From: Paraescarpia echinospica
Lineage: Eukaryota; Annelida; Polychaeta; Sabellida; Siboglinidae
Direction of reading: 5' to 3'
Assembly (NCBI GenBank): GCA_020002185.1
Contig: CM034535.1
Coordinates: forward strand, 68,980,318 to 69,044,317
DNA length: 64,000 nucleotides
Position numbers and translations under genes: made by a program. The notes beneath the pieces were generated by a model that worked only from the letters and a program-made list of their open reading frames with translations, had not been told where the DNA came from and made no database searches. Shown here piece after piece: positions 12,152-22,830 of this stretch (its first letter is position 1; every line of letters starts with the position of its first letter).

Positions 12152-13260
12152 TACTGCTTAAACTAATGGCATGGGAAATGGTATAATAAACTGGATAAAA
12201 AATGGCTGATTGACAGAAGACAACGTGTAGTAGTTGATGGGGAGCCTTCAAACTGGAAATCGGTATTGAGTGGGGTACCACAGGGATCAGTACTAGAACC
12301 TATATTATTCTTAATATATATCAACGATTTGGATGATGAAATAACAAGCAAGGTGTTGAAATTTGCGGATGACACAAAAGTGTTTAGAAGGATTAAAAGT
12401 GATGGAGATAGACAACATTTGCAAGATGATCTTGACAAGTTGATCAAATGGTCTGAAAAGTGGCAAATGCTGTTCAATTTTGGGAAATGTAAATGCCTCC
12501 ACGCAGGACATGGGAACGAAGAGGTAGAATATACAATGGGGGGCACTGTACTAAGTACTACTGTAAAAGAAAAGGACTTAGGGTTAACCATTAGTGCTGA
12601 TATGAAGGTTTCAGAGCAGTGCGGAATTGCAGCTTCAAAGGGAAATCAAATCCTTGGATTAATTAGGCGAAACATAACGTATAAGGAAAAAGAGCTAATA
12701 ATACTGCTGTACAAAACAATAGTTAGGCCTCATTTAGAATATTGTATTCAAGTGTGGAGGCCATATCGCAGGAAGGACATATATATGCTAGAAAGAGTAC
12801 AGAGGAGAACAACTAAAATGATACCAAAACTGAGGGATCTTAGTTACGAAATACGCCTAAAATGCGGCTTAACAACACTAGAGACCAGGAGATTGAGAGG
12901 ATCTTAGATAGAAGTGTTTAAAATAATGAATGGTTATGAAAATATTGATAGAAATATTTTTTTCTCAGTTAAGAAAGATAGAAGGACTAGAGGACATAAA
13001 GTTACATTAGCAAAGGAGCAGTGTAGATTAGATATAAGAAAGTTCTCATTTTCACAAAGGACTGTAAATGAATGGAACAGATTATCTGCTGATTGTGTGG
13101 GTGCTAGTAGCGTGAATATGTTTAAAAATAAAATTGACACGTACCTCAGAAGGGCGGGATACACATAGATAAAAGGGTCGGACTCTCGATAAGCCAAAGG
13201 GCTTCCTTGTCCACCTGCCACCTAGAGTTAATTCTCTGGGTGGCAACCTTGTTAAATCGT
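12152..13260 (+). pseudogene. CR1-like LINE reverse transcriptase, 3' fragment
   Basis: Continuation of the fragment at 8985-9549 across the pogo insertion. Motifs include SGVPQGSVLEPILFLIYIND (motif B region), the catalytic FADDTKVF, and a thumb segment (VRPHLEYCIQVWRP). A premature TAG at 12905 interrupts an otherwise continuous frame that resumes IEVFKIMNGYENID and ends at 13168. An upstream stop near 12185 also breaks it. GTTAAATC-type 3' repeats follow to about 13260. A 7-bp deletion (near 12170) distinguishes this copy from the one in the other palindrome arm. Confidence 0.87.
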
Positions 13261-13399
13261 GTTAAATCTTGTTAAGTCACAAATGGAATGAGATAAATGG
13301 AATCCACATCTTAAGAATCAGTTAATGCAGACACAGGTGAACACAAAACACAGGCAGGAGAGACAATTTTATTTTCTGTCAGAAATGATGGCCAATACG

Positions 13400-14545
13400 A
13401 TGAATGGGTGTAGCCTTGATTTTGAAGAACGGTCTTGGAAACCTGTCAGGGAAAGGCTATTATATGCTAGATTTAAAGGGAAGCAAGTCAACACGACCGT
13501 CTTACAGTGCTGTGCTCCAAAAACAACGCAGAAGACGAGGAACATGAATTCTCCCATTCAAGCCTGCAAGCGTATTTTGTACGTCATGACCTTTTGTTCG
13601 TTATGGGGATCTGAGTACAAAAGCAGGATCGGAAACTGCCAGACATGAGAGAAGTATAGGTCACCAAGGATGTGGAATGGCGAACGACTGATTGACTTAT
13701 GTGGCCTGAACAACCTTATTGCAGGAGGAACCCTGTTTCCACACAAGGAAATAAACTGACTTAGATTTCACCTAACCAAGGCGACAAGAACCAAATTTAC
13801 CATTTGCTCACAAGCGGCAAATGCAGACAATCCTTATCACTATGTAGAAAGGCAGAGGTCGGGAAAAAAACATAAATAACAATTTGTTGTACAGACATAA
13901 ATGTATATTGAATCCAGCTGTGTAGTACTGTACTAGAACAGAAACAGAAGAAGCACAAAGACTAGCTGAGTGAAGACTTGTGGAAAGCAATCAAGGAGAG
14001 AAAACAAGTGAAATAAGGTGAATCAAAGCCAAATACCCAGAAGATTGAAAGAAAGTCATGGAGCTCTCTATGGTGATGCAAATAAACGGGTCAAGAGGTC
14101 TGCAAGGATAACCAAAAGACCACGGCACCATTTTTAGGATCACCAAACAGACTTGTGGAGGACCATAGTATAACCACACACTTACAAGAGACAAGCAAGA
14201 CAATATGCTGACATCAGACAAAGAACAAGAACAAAGGTGGGCGGAGTATTTTGAAGAAAAGCTAAACGGAGAAAACCCAACAGAGTGCCAGACATTGCAC
14301 AAGTGCCCGAAGACCTGGATTGAAGACCCGGATATCAATGCTGAGCCACACACTAAGGAAGAAAATGGTTACTGATATCAAGGAACTCATGAACAGAAAG
14401 GCACCGGGTTATGATCAGATAAACGCAGAGTTGTTCAAAGCAGACCAAGAACTTGCAGCCTGACATTTTAACCATTATTTGTGAGTATATGGAAGGAGAA
14501 GAACATTCCTGAAGACTGGTGCAAATGTATCATAGTTAAAATCCT
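13400..14545 (+). pseudogene. Second LINE fragment: AP-endonuclease and start of reverse transcriptase
   Basis: Endonuclease pieces are readable in shifting frames: RSWKPVRERLLYARFKGKQV, then [20 protein letters not shown] and a DKNQI-like motif near 13790. The linker (near 14070-14090, NKRVKRSARITK) follows, then RWAEYFEEKLNGENP (about 14240) and the RT start ELMNRKAPGYDQINAELFKA (about 14385-14440). Many stops and frameshifts are present. The copy stops around 14545, before the RT catalytic motifs. Confidence 0.75.
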
Positions 14546-14559
14546 CAGGTGTTTTTAAA

Positions 14560-14910
14560 GTTGATAACTTCTGTATGTGTGTGCATTCGGCAGCAATGCA
14601 AGCCCATATTCTCCATCGCATTGACGGTATGAATGTTTGTAATCGGTGCTTGTGGCATGAATCTCCATTCTTCAATCACCGTAACGGTGAGCTGACGGGT
14701 GTTAGTCGGCTGCTGTCGTCGCGGATGAAGCCATCTCAGCAACTAATTCCAGGCATGTTCGATGGGAGACATGTCCGTGCTAGAAAGCAGGTCATGATAA
14801 AGGATGTATACATATTATATGTTGTTGCTGCTGCAGGTAAGCTTGCACAATCCGTACTACACGAGAGCGGGCATTGTCCTGCTGCATGGGACAAGCGCAG
14901 ATTCGGGTGT
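14560..14910 (-). pseudogene. Tc1/mariner transposase C-terminal fragment
   Basis: Minus-strand frames show QQDNARSRVVRIVQAYLQQQ near 14880, which matches the Tc1 QQDNARPH region around the second catalytic Asp. A C-terminal segment (NTRQLTVTVIEEWRFMPQAP) sits near 14650-14690. Frameshifts and stops lie between. No TIRs were found. Confidence 0.75.
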
Positions 14911-15154
14911 TGACGCATGAAAGCACAGGCGGGTCTGGGGGCGACTGAGGGGCGTGCCCCTAAAACTTTTGAATGCGCGCCCGTTACGTGGGCCTCCTGC
15001 GACGTTTGATGAACGACGCCGCAAAACTTGTCCACCTGCACCTTTGCACCTCCTCCCCGTGTTACGACCTGACAGCGTGACGGCGGAGTGGTGGTGTAGC
15101 TCTTCAACGGCATCACTTCACCCTCGTCGTCCGATGTCAGGATCTCACAGGGCA

Positions 15155-15196
15155 GCCAAGAATACTATATTCAATAGTAAATATAGTATTCTTGGC
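15155..15196. repeat. 42-bp perfect hairpin
   Basis: Stem GCCAAGAATACTATATT and its reverse complement (17 bp) around an 8-nt loop. It may be the fused ends of a small MITE. It is copied in the other arm at 41792-41833. Confidence 0.85.
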
Positions 15197-15932
15197 GCGA
15201 CGGTGAAGGTAACCACACTAGGCGATGTTATACACCGCAGTATATTGTATCAGCCGTCAAAACGAGGTCTGGCACGGAGTTGGAAAGTGGTGGTCTAACT
15301 GCGAGTGAAGGTTGAACAAGTTCACCGTCAAAAGATGTATTTTCGAAATTGAGCCATTCTGAAGATTGTATACCGGCTAACACGTGATGTTATACTTTTA
15401 ACGGCTTTTTTATCACTCATGGGATGAGAACATTGGTGTGGCTGTATGCTCAAACTTTTGTCAAAATATTTTTATTCATTAATTGGTATCTTCTTGTGTA
15501 TACGATAGCCTCTTCACGTCCCATGTCCACTCCAAGCCATCTAGAGTCAGCTGATGAACCACTGGACTAGTCAACCAAATAAAGGCTTGGTATGCATTGC
15601 GCTTTGAATACTTTTCCAGAGCATTGCCATTAAGATTAATAAAGTTAGTGCCTGTTCCAAAGGCTATCTAAATGTATACACCTGAACATAAAAGTTACAA
15701 GCTCATCTTAACGGTCATATGCACAAAGACACGCGTGTTCACATTGCGTATCAAGCGTGGTTTTTGACCCTTTTCCACAAATCAGTTTGGGCATGTTGCG
15801 TGTCAGGTTCCTCATGGTCACACATAACATAGTTGCTCCTACTGACGACAACTAAAGTTTCTGAAGTGTCAAACACTCCCTTTCAACCTGGACAGCGGAG
15901 CTTTGCAACCTTGGTAGACAGAAATGCATATA
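15197..15932. other. Genomic flank left of the hAT insertion
   Basis: No gene seen. 15255-15380 (on the minus strand) matches the roughly 190-bp repeat family found to the right of hAT at 63070-63900. Confidence 0.5.
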
Positions 15933-16179
15933 CCGGTAGTCAGTGGCGTAACGAGGCCAAGTGCCGCTGGGGGCAAGAGTAAAAAATGCAAATATATGAA
16001 CGTATGGATAGACGCGATTTAATTATTCAGCGCAGCTACACCACACTGAGGTACACTTCAACACAATATTCACAACATCTCCAATGAAACTCATAAAAAC
16101 CTCCCAACAAAACCCTTAACAGTGGTCAGCTAACAAATTACTGAATATACAGTGGTCAAAGTTAACAACTGTCAACACA

Positions 16180-17664
16180 ACATATGTTCACTGCGAGCTC
16201 GTCCCGCCACTGCCACCGCAACGACAACGATAGGCCAACGAGACCGGGAGTAATTTGTTGGTCCGAGCGCAGGAGCTCCGTCAAATTCTCCTACAGCCTA
16301 ACCTTTCTTACTTTGAATGACGCGAACTCGGCAATTACGCCGTCGAAATCCACGACATCGGTCAACTCTCGCTCAATCGACAGTAGTGCAAGACTGCTCA
16401 GTCGCTCTTAACCCATGCTTGAGCGAAGGTATGTCTTAATGAGTTTAAGCTTTGAGAAGCTTCGCTCACTCGAGGCCACGCGTCTCATGCACATAGCGAG
16501 CAAAATCCTAAGACACACGAGCAGGTTCGGGAACGATGTCTCGTGTCCCCATTTCACTACCCATTTAAAGAGATCGAGTGCATTCCAGTTTCTAGTCGTC
16601 TCTCCTGTTTACTATTCGTAACTATGTAGGTGATTTCGCACACGGCGTATCCCCCTTCATCCCTTCCGCGGCGATGTCGACGTAGGTGTGAGTGACTCGA
16701 TCGATGGCAGAGTCAATAACTTCATCATTGGTTCAGTCCATCAAGCGCTCCATATTGGTAAGAAACCAGAATTCCTCGTTCACATCGTGATCACCGTCGT
16801 GGAGTTGCTCCAATTCAGCGGTGAAAGGCTCCAGACTCGACGCCACTACTTCTACGGCATTGTGTCTCGAGCTCCATCGGGTCTCGCAGGTCCTTTTGAC
16901 GGTCTTTCCCGTGACGTGTTGCTTGAATACATCCCACCAGTGGGTTGATGCTGAGAAGAACACGAAAAGACGATCCATCGTCCCAAACAAGTTCAACGAG
17001 TGATTGTTGCTGGGAACGTACTTGGCCATGCAATGGGTTGATGTCCAGAATCCTTCGCTGCAGGCCAATGTGGACGCCAGCCATCGTAACCGCATTATCA
17101 TATCCTTGGTCTCGCATGTCCTGAATATCAAGATGGTCCTCCCTCAACTAGACCAATATTTGATTCGTCAGCGCCTCGGCGTTCTTCTCTCCGGGCTGGA
17201 ATGCGAGTCAGGTGTTCCCGGACCACCGGATCGTACATGCCGAGAAATTTCACCAGCCCCAAGAAGTTGCCGGTGTTTTCGGCGGATGAGAGACTCTCTT
17301 GGTGGCCTCGGAATGCGATGTTTTGTCTGCAGAGGAAGCGAATGCAGTCCATAATGCGGTTCAGTATCCCCCGCGACCTGGCCGCGACATGGTAAACCTC
17401 TTCTTGGTTTGCGCTGTCAATTGTTGCCCCTATACCTCCAGGCGCATGGACTCCGACACGAGGATTGAGCTTTATCCAGTTCTTGAATCCAGATGATCGT
17501 CCAAAGCTGCTTGTTCCGGGATCGAGCAGACGACAACGAAAGCATTGGACACAATCTAAGGAGGGCGAATACATGAGCCATGGGCGAAGAAGCTGCTCCC
17601 CGTTGCCTGGCGCCTTGTAAAACCATATGCGATTCATGCTCCTGTTCTTCTCTGGGTTGGCTGG
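16180..17664 (-). pseudogene. hAT (TTF/ZMYM-like) transposase, main part, decayed
   Basis: Read on the minus strand from 17664. A TTF-type zinc-finger region comes first (LRPWLMYSPSLDCVQCFRCR). The catalytic region then reads in overlapping frames: DMRDQGYDNAVTMAGVHIGL, a PSNNHSLNLFG segment and TCETRWSSRHNAVEVV. The C-terminal hAT dimerisation block near 16330-16490 is ASSERSFSKLKLIKTYLRSS followed by LSSLALLSIERELTDVVDFD. Frameshifts occur near 17130, and a stop separates the two C-terminal pieces. The N-terminal coding part is on the far side of the Gypsy insertion (62445-62600). It is not functional. Confidence 0.82.
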
Positions 17665-17817
17665 TGTTAACATTGGCACTATTTTAGTTGGACATTATCC
17701 ATAGGTAGACACCGGATGGAATTGACTTTTATATGACTGACCGTTATGTTGCATGGTAACAACAATAGAAATACGTAATCATGTTATTCAATAAACGTAC
17801 AAAATCATTCACAAACA
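17665..17817 (+). repeat. 5' LTR of the Gypsy element
   Basis: 153 bp, TGTTAAC...ACAAACA. It matches 62304-62439 except for an 18-bp insertion, one 1-bp indel and three substitutions. It contains a TTTATATGA TATA-like box and AATAAA at 17790-17795. The 5-bp flank GCTGG (17660-17664) recurs after the 3' LTR. Confidence 0.93.
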
Positions 17818-17835
17818 TGGTGTCAGAATAACGGG
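17818..17835 (+). other. Primer-binding site candidate
   Basis: TGGTGTCAGAATAACGGG directly follows the 5' LTR. The TGG start fits pairing to a tRNA 3' CCA end; I cannot assign the tRNA. Confidence 0.65.
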
Positions 17836-17901
17836 ATGGCAAGACATAGACATAGTGAATCTGAGTGAGTAGAAACAATTAGAAGAAAAAAAGCATCAAA
17901 A

Positions 17902-20847
17902 ATGGAAAAATATTTGGCCCCGGAACCGCTGAGCGACGGAGGCAACCTGCCAGAGCAATGGAAAACGTTCAAAAAGCACTTCGAACAGTTCTTAGTAGCA
18001 ACAGAAAAGAACGGCATGGCAGATACTGTGAAAATTGCTATTCTACTACGAATGATCGGGGTACGTGGAAACGACATTTATGAGAATTTCAAATTCGAGG
18101 CAGCTGAAAGCAAAGACTGCTACCAGACAGTGATGACGAAATACGACGATTTCTGTAAACCAAGAGTTAATCTGCTTGTCACGCGTCACAAACTGTTTAC
18201 TCAGAAACAAGGTCATCGTACTATCGACAAATTTGTCACACAATTGCGTAAACTAGCTCATGATTGTAACTTCGGTCCGCTGTACGACGATTTGGTGCTG
18301 CACGCACTAATGTTGGGCTTGAATGAGGAACGCACACGTCGTAGACTCTTCGAACAAGCTGACGGCACACTAACACTAGAAAAGGCGCTACAGCGATGCA
18401 GAGCGGCAGAAGATGCAGCCACAGATATGCAAGCATTGAAAGAAACTGCGCAACAGGAAACAGTGCAAGCTGTCGAGACAAAGACAAGATGGAAAAAATC
18501 GAACTACGACAAACGTGAAGCTCGACCAAACAAAGCTAGTCAATACAAATGTAGAAAATGCGGCTACATGCATGAGAAGCAAAAATGCCCGGCGTTCGGA
18601 AAAAAATGTAGAAAGTGCCACAAAGCGAACCACTACGAGAAAATGTGCAGATCGTCGATGACCGTACATTTGGTAAACGACGCAAACGACTCAGACGAAT
18701 CAGTACTGAAGGTCAAGGTTGACAAACAGGATCGTAAGCTTGTTGCTAAAATACAAGTATCGCCATCTGGCGTAGAAAGGCAAACTGAACTGTCTTTTCA
18801 ACTTGACACAGCGGCCACATGTAACATCCTCAGCTATGTCGACTACCGAAAGTTGGAGAAGCCTACAATGGGAGAAAGCACAGCAACACTAACAATGTAT
18901 GACGGCACAGAAGTAAAACCAATGGGCACCTGCAAACTCAACCTCCATGCGTCAAGAGAACATTCGTTCTTGTTCCAAATCATTCCAACGAAGAACATGT
19001 CGTTGCTGTCTCTTGACACTTGCATTGAGTTGGGATTGTTGTCAATAAATGAAAACGTGCACATGCTTGACAACACACTAAAAATAACTGACTTGAACGA
19101 AACAATCGAACGATACAGTGATGTGTTCAAGGGACTGGGTTGCTTGCCTGGCGAATATGACATTGAACTTGACCCAAATGTGAGACCAGTGCAAAACCGA
19201 CCTAGAAAAATACCACTGTCAATGAAGGCAGATGTAAAAACGAAACTCGAGACACTAGAGACACTAGAGAAACTAGATGTTATTGAGAAGGTCGAGGAGC
19301 CAAGTCAATGGATCTCGAACATGCAGCCGGTGCGCAAACCGAATGGCTCGATCAGGATATGTGTGGACCCCTCTGATTTGAATAAAGCGATCAGACGGAA
19401 TCACTTCCAGATGCCGTCCATTGATGACGTCCTGCCGCAACTGACGAATGCGAAAATATTCTCTCTATGCGATGCAAAAGATGGGTTCCTGCAAATCAAA
19501 CTCACAGAACGCAGCAGTCAGCTGACGACGTTCTGGACGCCATACGGCCGCTACAAATGGAAAAGAATGCCGTTTGGAATCAAATCGAGCCCAGAAGAGT
19601 TCCAGCGCAGACTGACAAATGCCCTAGAGAATCTCACGGGGGTAACAGTAGTTGCCGATGACATTCTGATCTACGGATGCGGAGAAACCCAGGCTGAAGC
19701 GCGTCGAGATCATGACAGAAACTTGATCGAGCTACTGCAGCGAGCGAGGAACATCAACCTGAAGCTGAACAAAGCAAACTGTCGCTTCAACATGACCGAG
19801 CTACAGTACATAGATCACGTCCTCACGCCGCAAGGAGTAAAACCGGATCCAGAGAAAGTCAACGTGATCAAAAGCATGAAACAACCGAAGGACGCAGAGG
19901 AAGTACGACGCTTCCTTGGGTACACCAACTATCTCGCCAAGTTCATACCCAACCTGTCGAGCGTGGCTGAACCACTACGAAAACTGATCCACAAGGATGC
20001 AGACTTCCTGTGGGAAACAGAACAACAGACTGCCTTGGATAAAATCAAGGAACTGACGACGTCCGAGCAGTTGCTAGGCTATTTCGACCCAAAGAAGTCA
20101 GTAGTCTTGCAGACAGATGCGAGCACTGTTGGACTCGGGGCGGTGCTGATGCAGAATGACAAACCGATCGCATATGCATCTCGCTCGCTGACAAAAATTG
20201 AGAGAAATTATGCACCCATCGAACTTGAATGCTTGGCAATTGTGTTTGCTACAAGAAAATACGATCAGTACATATTCGGACACTCAGATGTAACAGTGCA
20301 CACGGACCACAAGCCTCTTGAAACGATTTGGCTCAAATCATTGTTACACGCACCGAAACGACTGCAAAGCATGCTGTTCACATTGCAGCGATATACGCTG
20401 AAGATCCAGTATCGTCCGGGACGCGAACAGTTGGTGGCCGACATGCTGTCAAGGCTGCGAAACAGCACAACTCAACCCGACGAATTGCCACGCGAGCTAG
20501 TCGTCCAGATGAAAGTCACAGAAGAACTACTTGAGAGCTTCAGAAAAAGCGATGCAAGCGAAGACAAACGAGTCACCGATATCCGCTACCAAGAGATAAA
20601 GACAGCCACTGCACATGATGACGATTTGATGGAGCTCGCCAGAGTTATCATGACAGGATGGTCAGACGAGAGACAGAACAGTCCTATACAAACAAGGCCA
20701 TACTGGACATTCAGAGATGAGCTCACCGTGCACGATGGAATCATATATAAGGGCTCTCAAATCATCATTCAAAAAGCTCTACGGCGAGAACTGCTGCACG
20801 TCAGTCACTCCGGAAACGCTGCGATAGTAGTAATAGAGGTTAATTAG
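17902..20847 (+). CDS. Ty3/Gypsy gag-pol (gag, protease, RT, RNase H), cut by element X
   Basis: Single open frame of 981 codons; the last few come from X. Gag is about residues 1-250, with two CCHC knuckles (C217-C229 and C236-C249). The protease motif is LDTAATCNIL (D302), a DTAA variant of DTGA. RT spans about 430-620, with motif A at SLCDAKDGFL (D524) and the catalytic VADD at 584-587. RNase H follows, with QTDAS (D739) and TDHK (D802). The frame then starts the integrase zinc-finger half and runs into X at 20826. There are no stops or frameshifts, so the copy was intact when X entered. No env-like gene follows the integrase. Such proteins assemble particles and copy RNA to DNA in the cytoplasm. 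Confidence 0.95.
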   Translation: MEKYLAPEPLSDGGNLPEQWKTFKKHFEQFLVATEKNGMADTVKIAILLRMIGVRGNDIYENFKFEAAESKDCYQTVMTKYDDFCKPRVNLLVTRHKLFTQKQGHRTIDKFVTQLRKLAHDCNFGPLYDDLVLHALMLGLNEERTRRRLFEQADGTLTLEKALQRCRAAEDAATDMQALKETAQQETVQAVETKTRWKKSNYDKREARPNKASQYKCRKCGYMHEKQKCPAFGKKCRKCHKANHYEKMCRSSMTVHLVNDANDSDESVLKVKVDKQDRKLVAKIQVSPSGVERQTELSFQLDTAATCNILSYVDYRKLEKPTMGESTATLTMYDGTEVKPMGTCKLNLHASREHSFLFQIIPTKNMSLLSLDTCIELGLLSINENVHMLDNTLKITDLNETIERYSDVFKGLGCLPGEYDIELDPNVRPVQNRPRKIPLSMKADVKTKLETLETLEKLDVIEKVEEPSQWISNMQPVRKPNGSIRICVDPSDLNKAIRRNHFQMPSIDDVLPQLTNAKIFSLCDAKDGFLQIKLTERSSQLTTFWTPYGRYKWKRMPFGIKSSPEEFQRRLTNALENLTGVTVVADDILIYGCGETQAEARRDHDRNLIELLQRARNINLKLNKANCRFNMTELQYIDHVLTPQGVKPDPEKVNVIKSMKQPKDAEEVRRFLGYTNYLAKFIPNLSSVAEPLRKLIHKDADFLWETEQQTALDKIKELTTSEQLLGYFDPKKSVVLQTDASTVGLGAVLMQNDKPIAYASRSLTKIERNYAPIELECLAIVFATRKYDQYIFGHSDVTVHTDHKPLETIWLKSLLHAPKRLQSMLFTLQRYTLKIQYRPGREQLVADMLSRLRNSTTQPDELPRELVVQMKVTEELLESFRKSDASEDKRVTDIRYQEIKTATAHDDDLMELARVIMTGWSDERQNSPIQTRPYWTFRDELTVHDGIIYKGSQIIIQKALRRELLHVSHSGNAAIVVIEVN
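20820..20825. repeat. 6-bp target-site duplication of X, left copy (TGCGAT)
   Basis: TGCGAT lies immediately before the AGTAGTAATAGAGG terminus of X. The identical hexamer follows the right terminus at 61112-61117. Counting one copy only keeps the pol reading frame. Confidence 0.92.
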
Positions 20848-21740
20848 CGTTGATGCTGGATTCGGATGAGAGGAAGAGGATAGTACCCGGATGTAGGTCA
20901 AGGTCAAAGGTCAAGTACCCGCATGTAAGTCAAGGTCAAAATCAAATACCAGGATATAGGTCAATGTAAAGTACCCGGATGTAGGTCAATGTCACGTGGC
21001 GCCCCCTGGCGGAATTTTTCGGAACTAAAATAGCTCCCGTGGAAGATAGTTGGTGAACTAAAATATTTCCCGCCAAAACTAGAACAGCGCCCCTGACGGA
21101 TATATCATGAACTAAAATATTTCCCGCCAACACTATAACAGCGCCCCCTGGCGGATAGTTGGTGAACTAAAATGGGTCTCGTCAACACTATAACAGCGCC
21201 ATCTAGCGGATATATCAATAACTAAAACAGCGCCACCTGGTGAACTTTTCCGGAACTAAAATAGGGAACACATATTCAAGTGGTGCCACCTGACGGACAA
21301 ATTGTAAACTAAATGTTCGAGTACTGCCCAATTTCGTGCGTCTTGGTTTGACCATTAGCGCCCCCTGGCGGAATTTTTTGAAACTAAATTCACCCTGGCG
21401 TATAGGTCGTGAACTACAAGTGGTGCCACCTGGATGATAAGTTGTGAAGTAAATGTTCGAGTACTGCAAATATTCGTGTCTCTTGCACGCTTGCGTGCAA
21501 TAGAGCCCCCTGACGGATAGCTCAGGAACTACAAACATCATCCACTAGTGGACAAGTTGTGAAGTAAATGTTCGAGTACTGCAAATATTACATCATCCCC
21601 TAGTGGACAAGTTGTGAAGTAAATGTTCGAGTACTGCAAATATTCGTGTCTCTTGCACGCTTGCGTGCAATAGAGCCTCCTGACGGATAGATCAGGAACT
21701 ACAAACATCATCCCCTAGTGGACAAATGTTCGTTCGGCAC
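20826..21740. repeat. Left terminal inverted repeat of X: AGGTCA and CTCF-like iterons
   Basis: The first 170 bp hold GTACCCGGATGTAGGTCAAGG-type repeats with AGGTCA at 20895-20900, 20901-20906 and 20908-20913. From 21001 a 30-50 bp iteron dominates: GCGCCCCCTGGCGG (21001-21014, 21141-21154, 21358-21371) plus ATAGTTGGTGAACTAAAAT. From 21480 two units of about 110-140 bp each carry the palindrome TTGCACGCTTGCGTGCAA. The right end (59850-61111) is built of the same pieces in inverse orientation. Confidence 0.9.
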
Positions 21741-21805
21741 GACCACGTGACCTTTATGTTTTGTCGAACTGTTATAAAAGACCTGCGTCTGTTTTTTGTG
21801 GTCAT
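21741..21805 (+). promoter_or_regulatory. Promoter of X gene 1
   Basis: An E-box CACGTG at 21744-21749 lies in GACCACGTGACC, followed by a consensus TATA box TATAAAAG at 21773-21780. Transcription would start near 21803-21810, about 20 bp before the ATG at 21826. The same promoter block remains at the right end near 59793-59850 (inverse) without its gene. Confidence 0.75.
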
Positions 21806-21825
21806 TATATCTTACATTTTGGAAG

Positions 21826-22830
21826 ATGAACAACATGACTAGTGATAACGTCCGACAAGGGATTTTGCTACTGAAGGCGCAGCCTTCTCCGGCTACGGAA
21901 CCACTCGACCTCTCGACCCCAACAATCAACCCGGACCAACAGCCAACGACCAGTTCAACGACCAGTTCGACGACCAGTTCAACGACCAGTTCGACGACCA
22001 AACCAATTTCGTCTCTGTCATCAGCTCCGTCAACCGATCCAATCATCAACCTGACATCGTCACCTCCGACGAAGCGTCAGAAGCTGTTGCCTCGTTATAA
22101 TTGCTGTATGTGTGGCAGTACCTTCAAGTATAAAGGGAATCGGTCCGCTCATGTGAAGCAGGGCTGCTGTCAAGGGAAGCAAGATAAACAGCGGCGACGT
22201 AAAGAACAACTTGAAGAACAGCTCGAAGAACAACTTGAAGAGATAAAAAGTAAGCTTCAATTTTGTATAGTGTTCAAATGGTATTCATGCTATTTTGTTA
22301 GAACATTTTCAAAAGACCATAATATAATATTTTTTCTTATATATATCAGTTGACTATTCATTACTAAGCTCATCTCGTTACTGTTTCAGCGACAAGAAAA
22401 GGAGGGCATCGCTACTGCTGACAGTGTTCCAACTACCTCTGCGTCACGAAAACGTCGACGGTCACTGTCATCTTCAGCATCACCATCTGTCAACCGACCA
22501 CCATCACAGTTGTACCACGATAGTACTATGCCTAACGTCATCCTCAAAACACCCAACTTCCACGCACCTGCAACCTTCAACGACACCAACTTAGACGAAC
22601 CAATTAGCCGACCGTTCGTGACAACTTCTGTCGACACGACCGATATGACAACTTCGGCCATTCCTGCCGATGTCAGAACTTTCATTGATACTGCCCATGT
22701 CACAACTTCCGCTCCTGCGCATGTCACAACTTTCCCTCCTACCATCACGTCAACGACTACCAAAACGTCTATGCATCGGAGACCTCTACCACGAGGCTGG
22801 AGAGCCTATCTGTTCGATGTGTACCATTGA
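21826..22830 (+). CDS. X gene 1: C2HC zinc-finger protein with PLDLS motif (two exons, phase uncertain)
   Basis: Exon 1 (21826-22249) starts at the first ATG after the TATA box. It encodes a Ser/Thr-rich N-terminus with PLDLS at residues 26-30, a KRQK basic patch, a finger C93-x2-C96-x12-H109-x5-C115, then a Lys/Arg and EQLEEQLEE coiled-coil-like tail. A donor A|GTAAGC at 22250 and acceptor TTTCAG at 22389 bound a 140-bp AT-rich intron. The best downstream frame (22390-22830) encodes SRKRRRSLSS and a Thr-rich stretch, but it is one base out of phase with exon 1; the AAAAA run before the donor could be an indel. It is likely a nuclear DNA-binding protein. PLDLS is the known CtBP co-repressor ligand type; binding here is inference. 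Confidence 0.65.
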
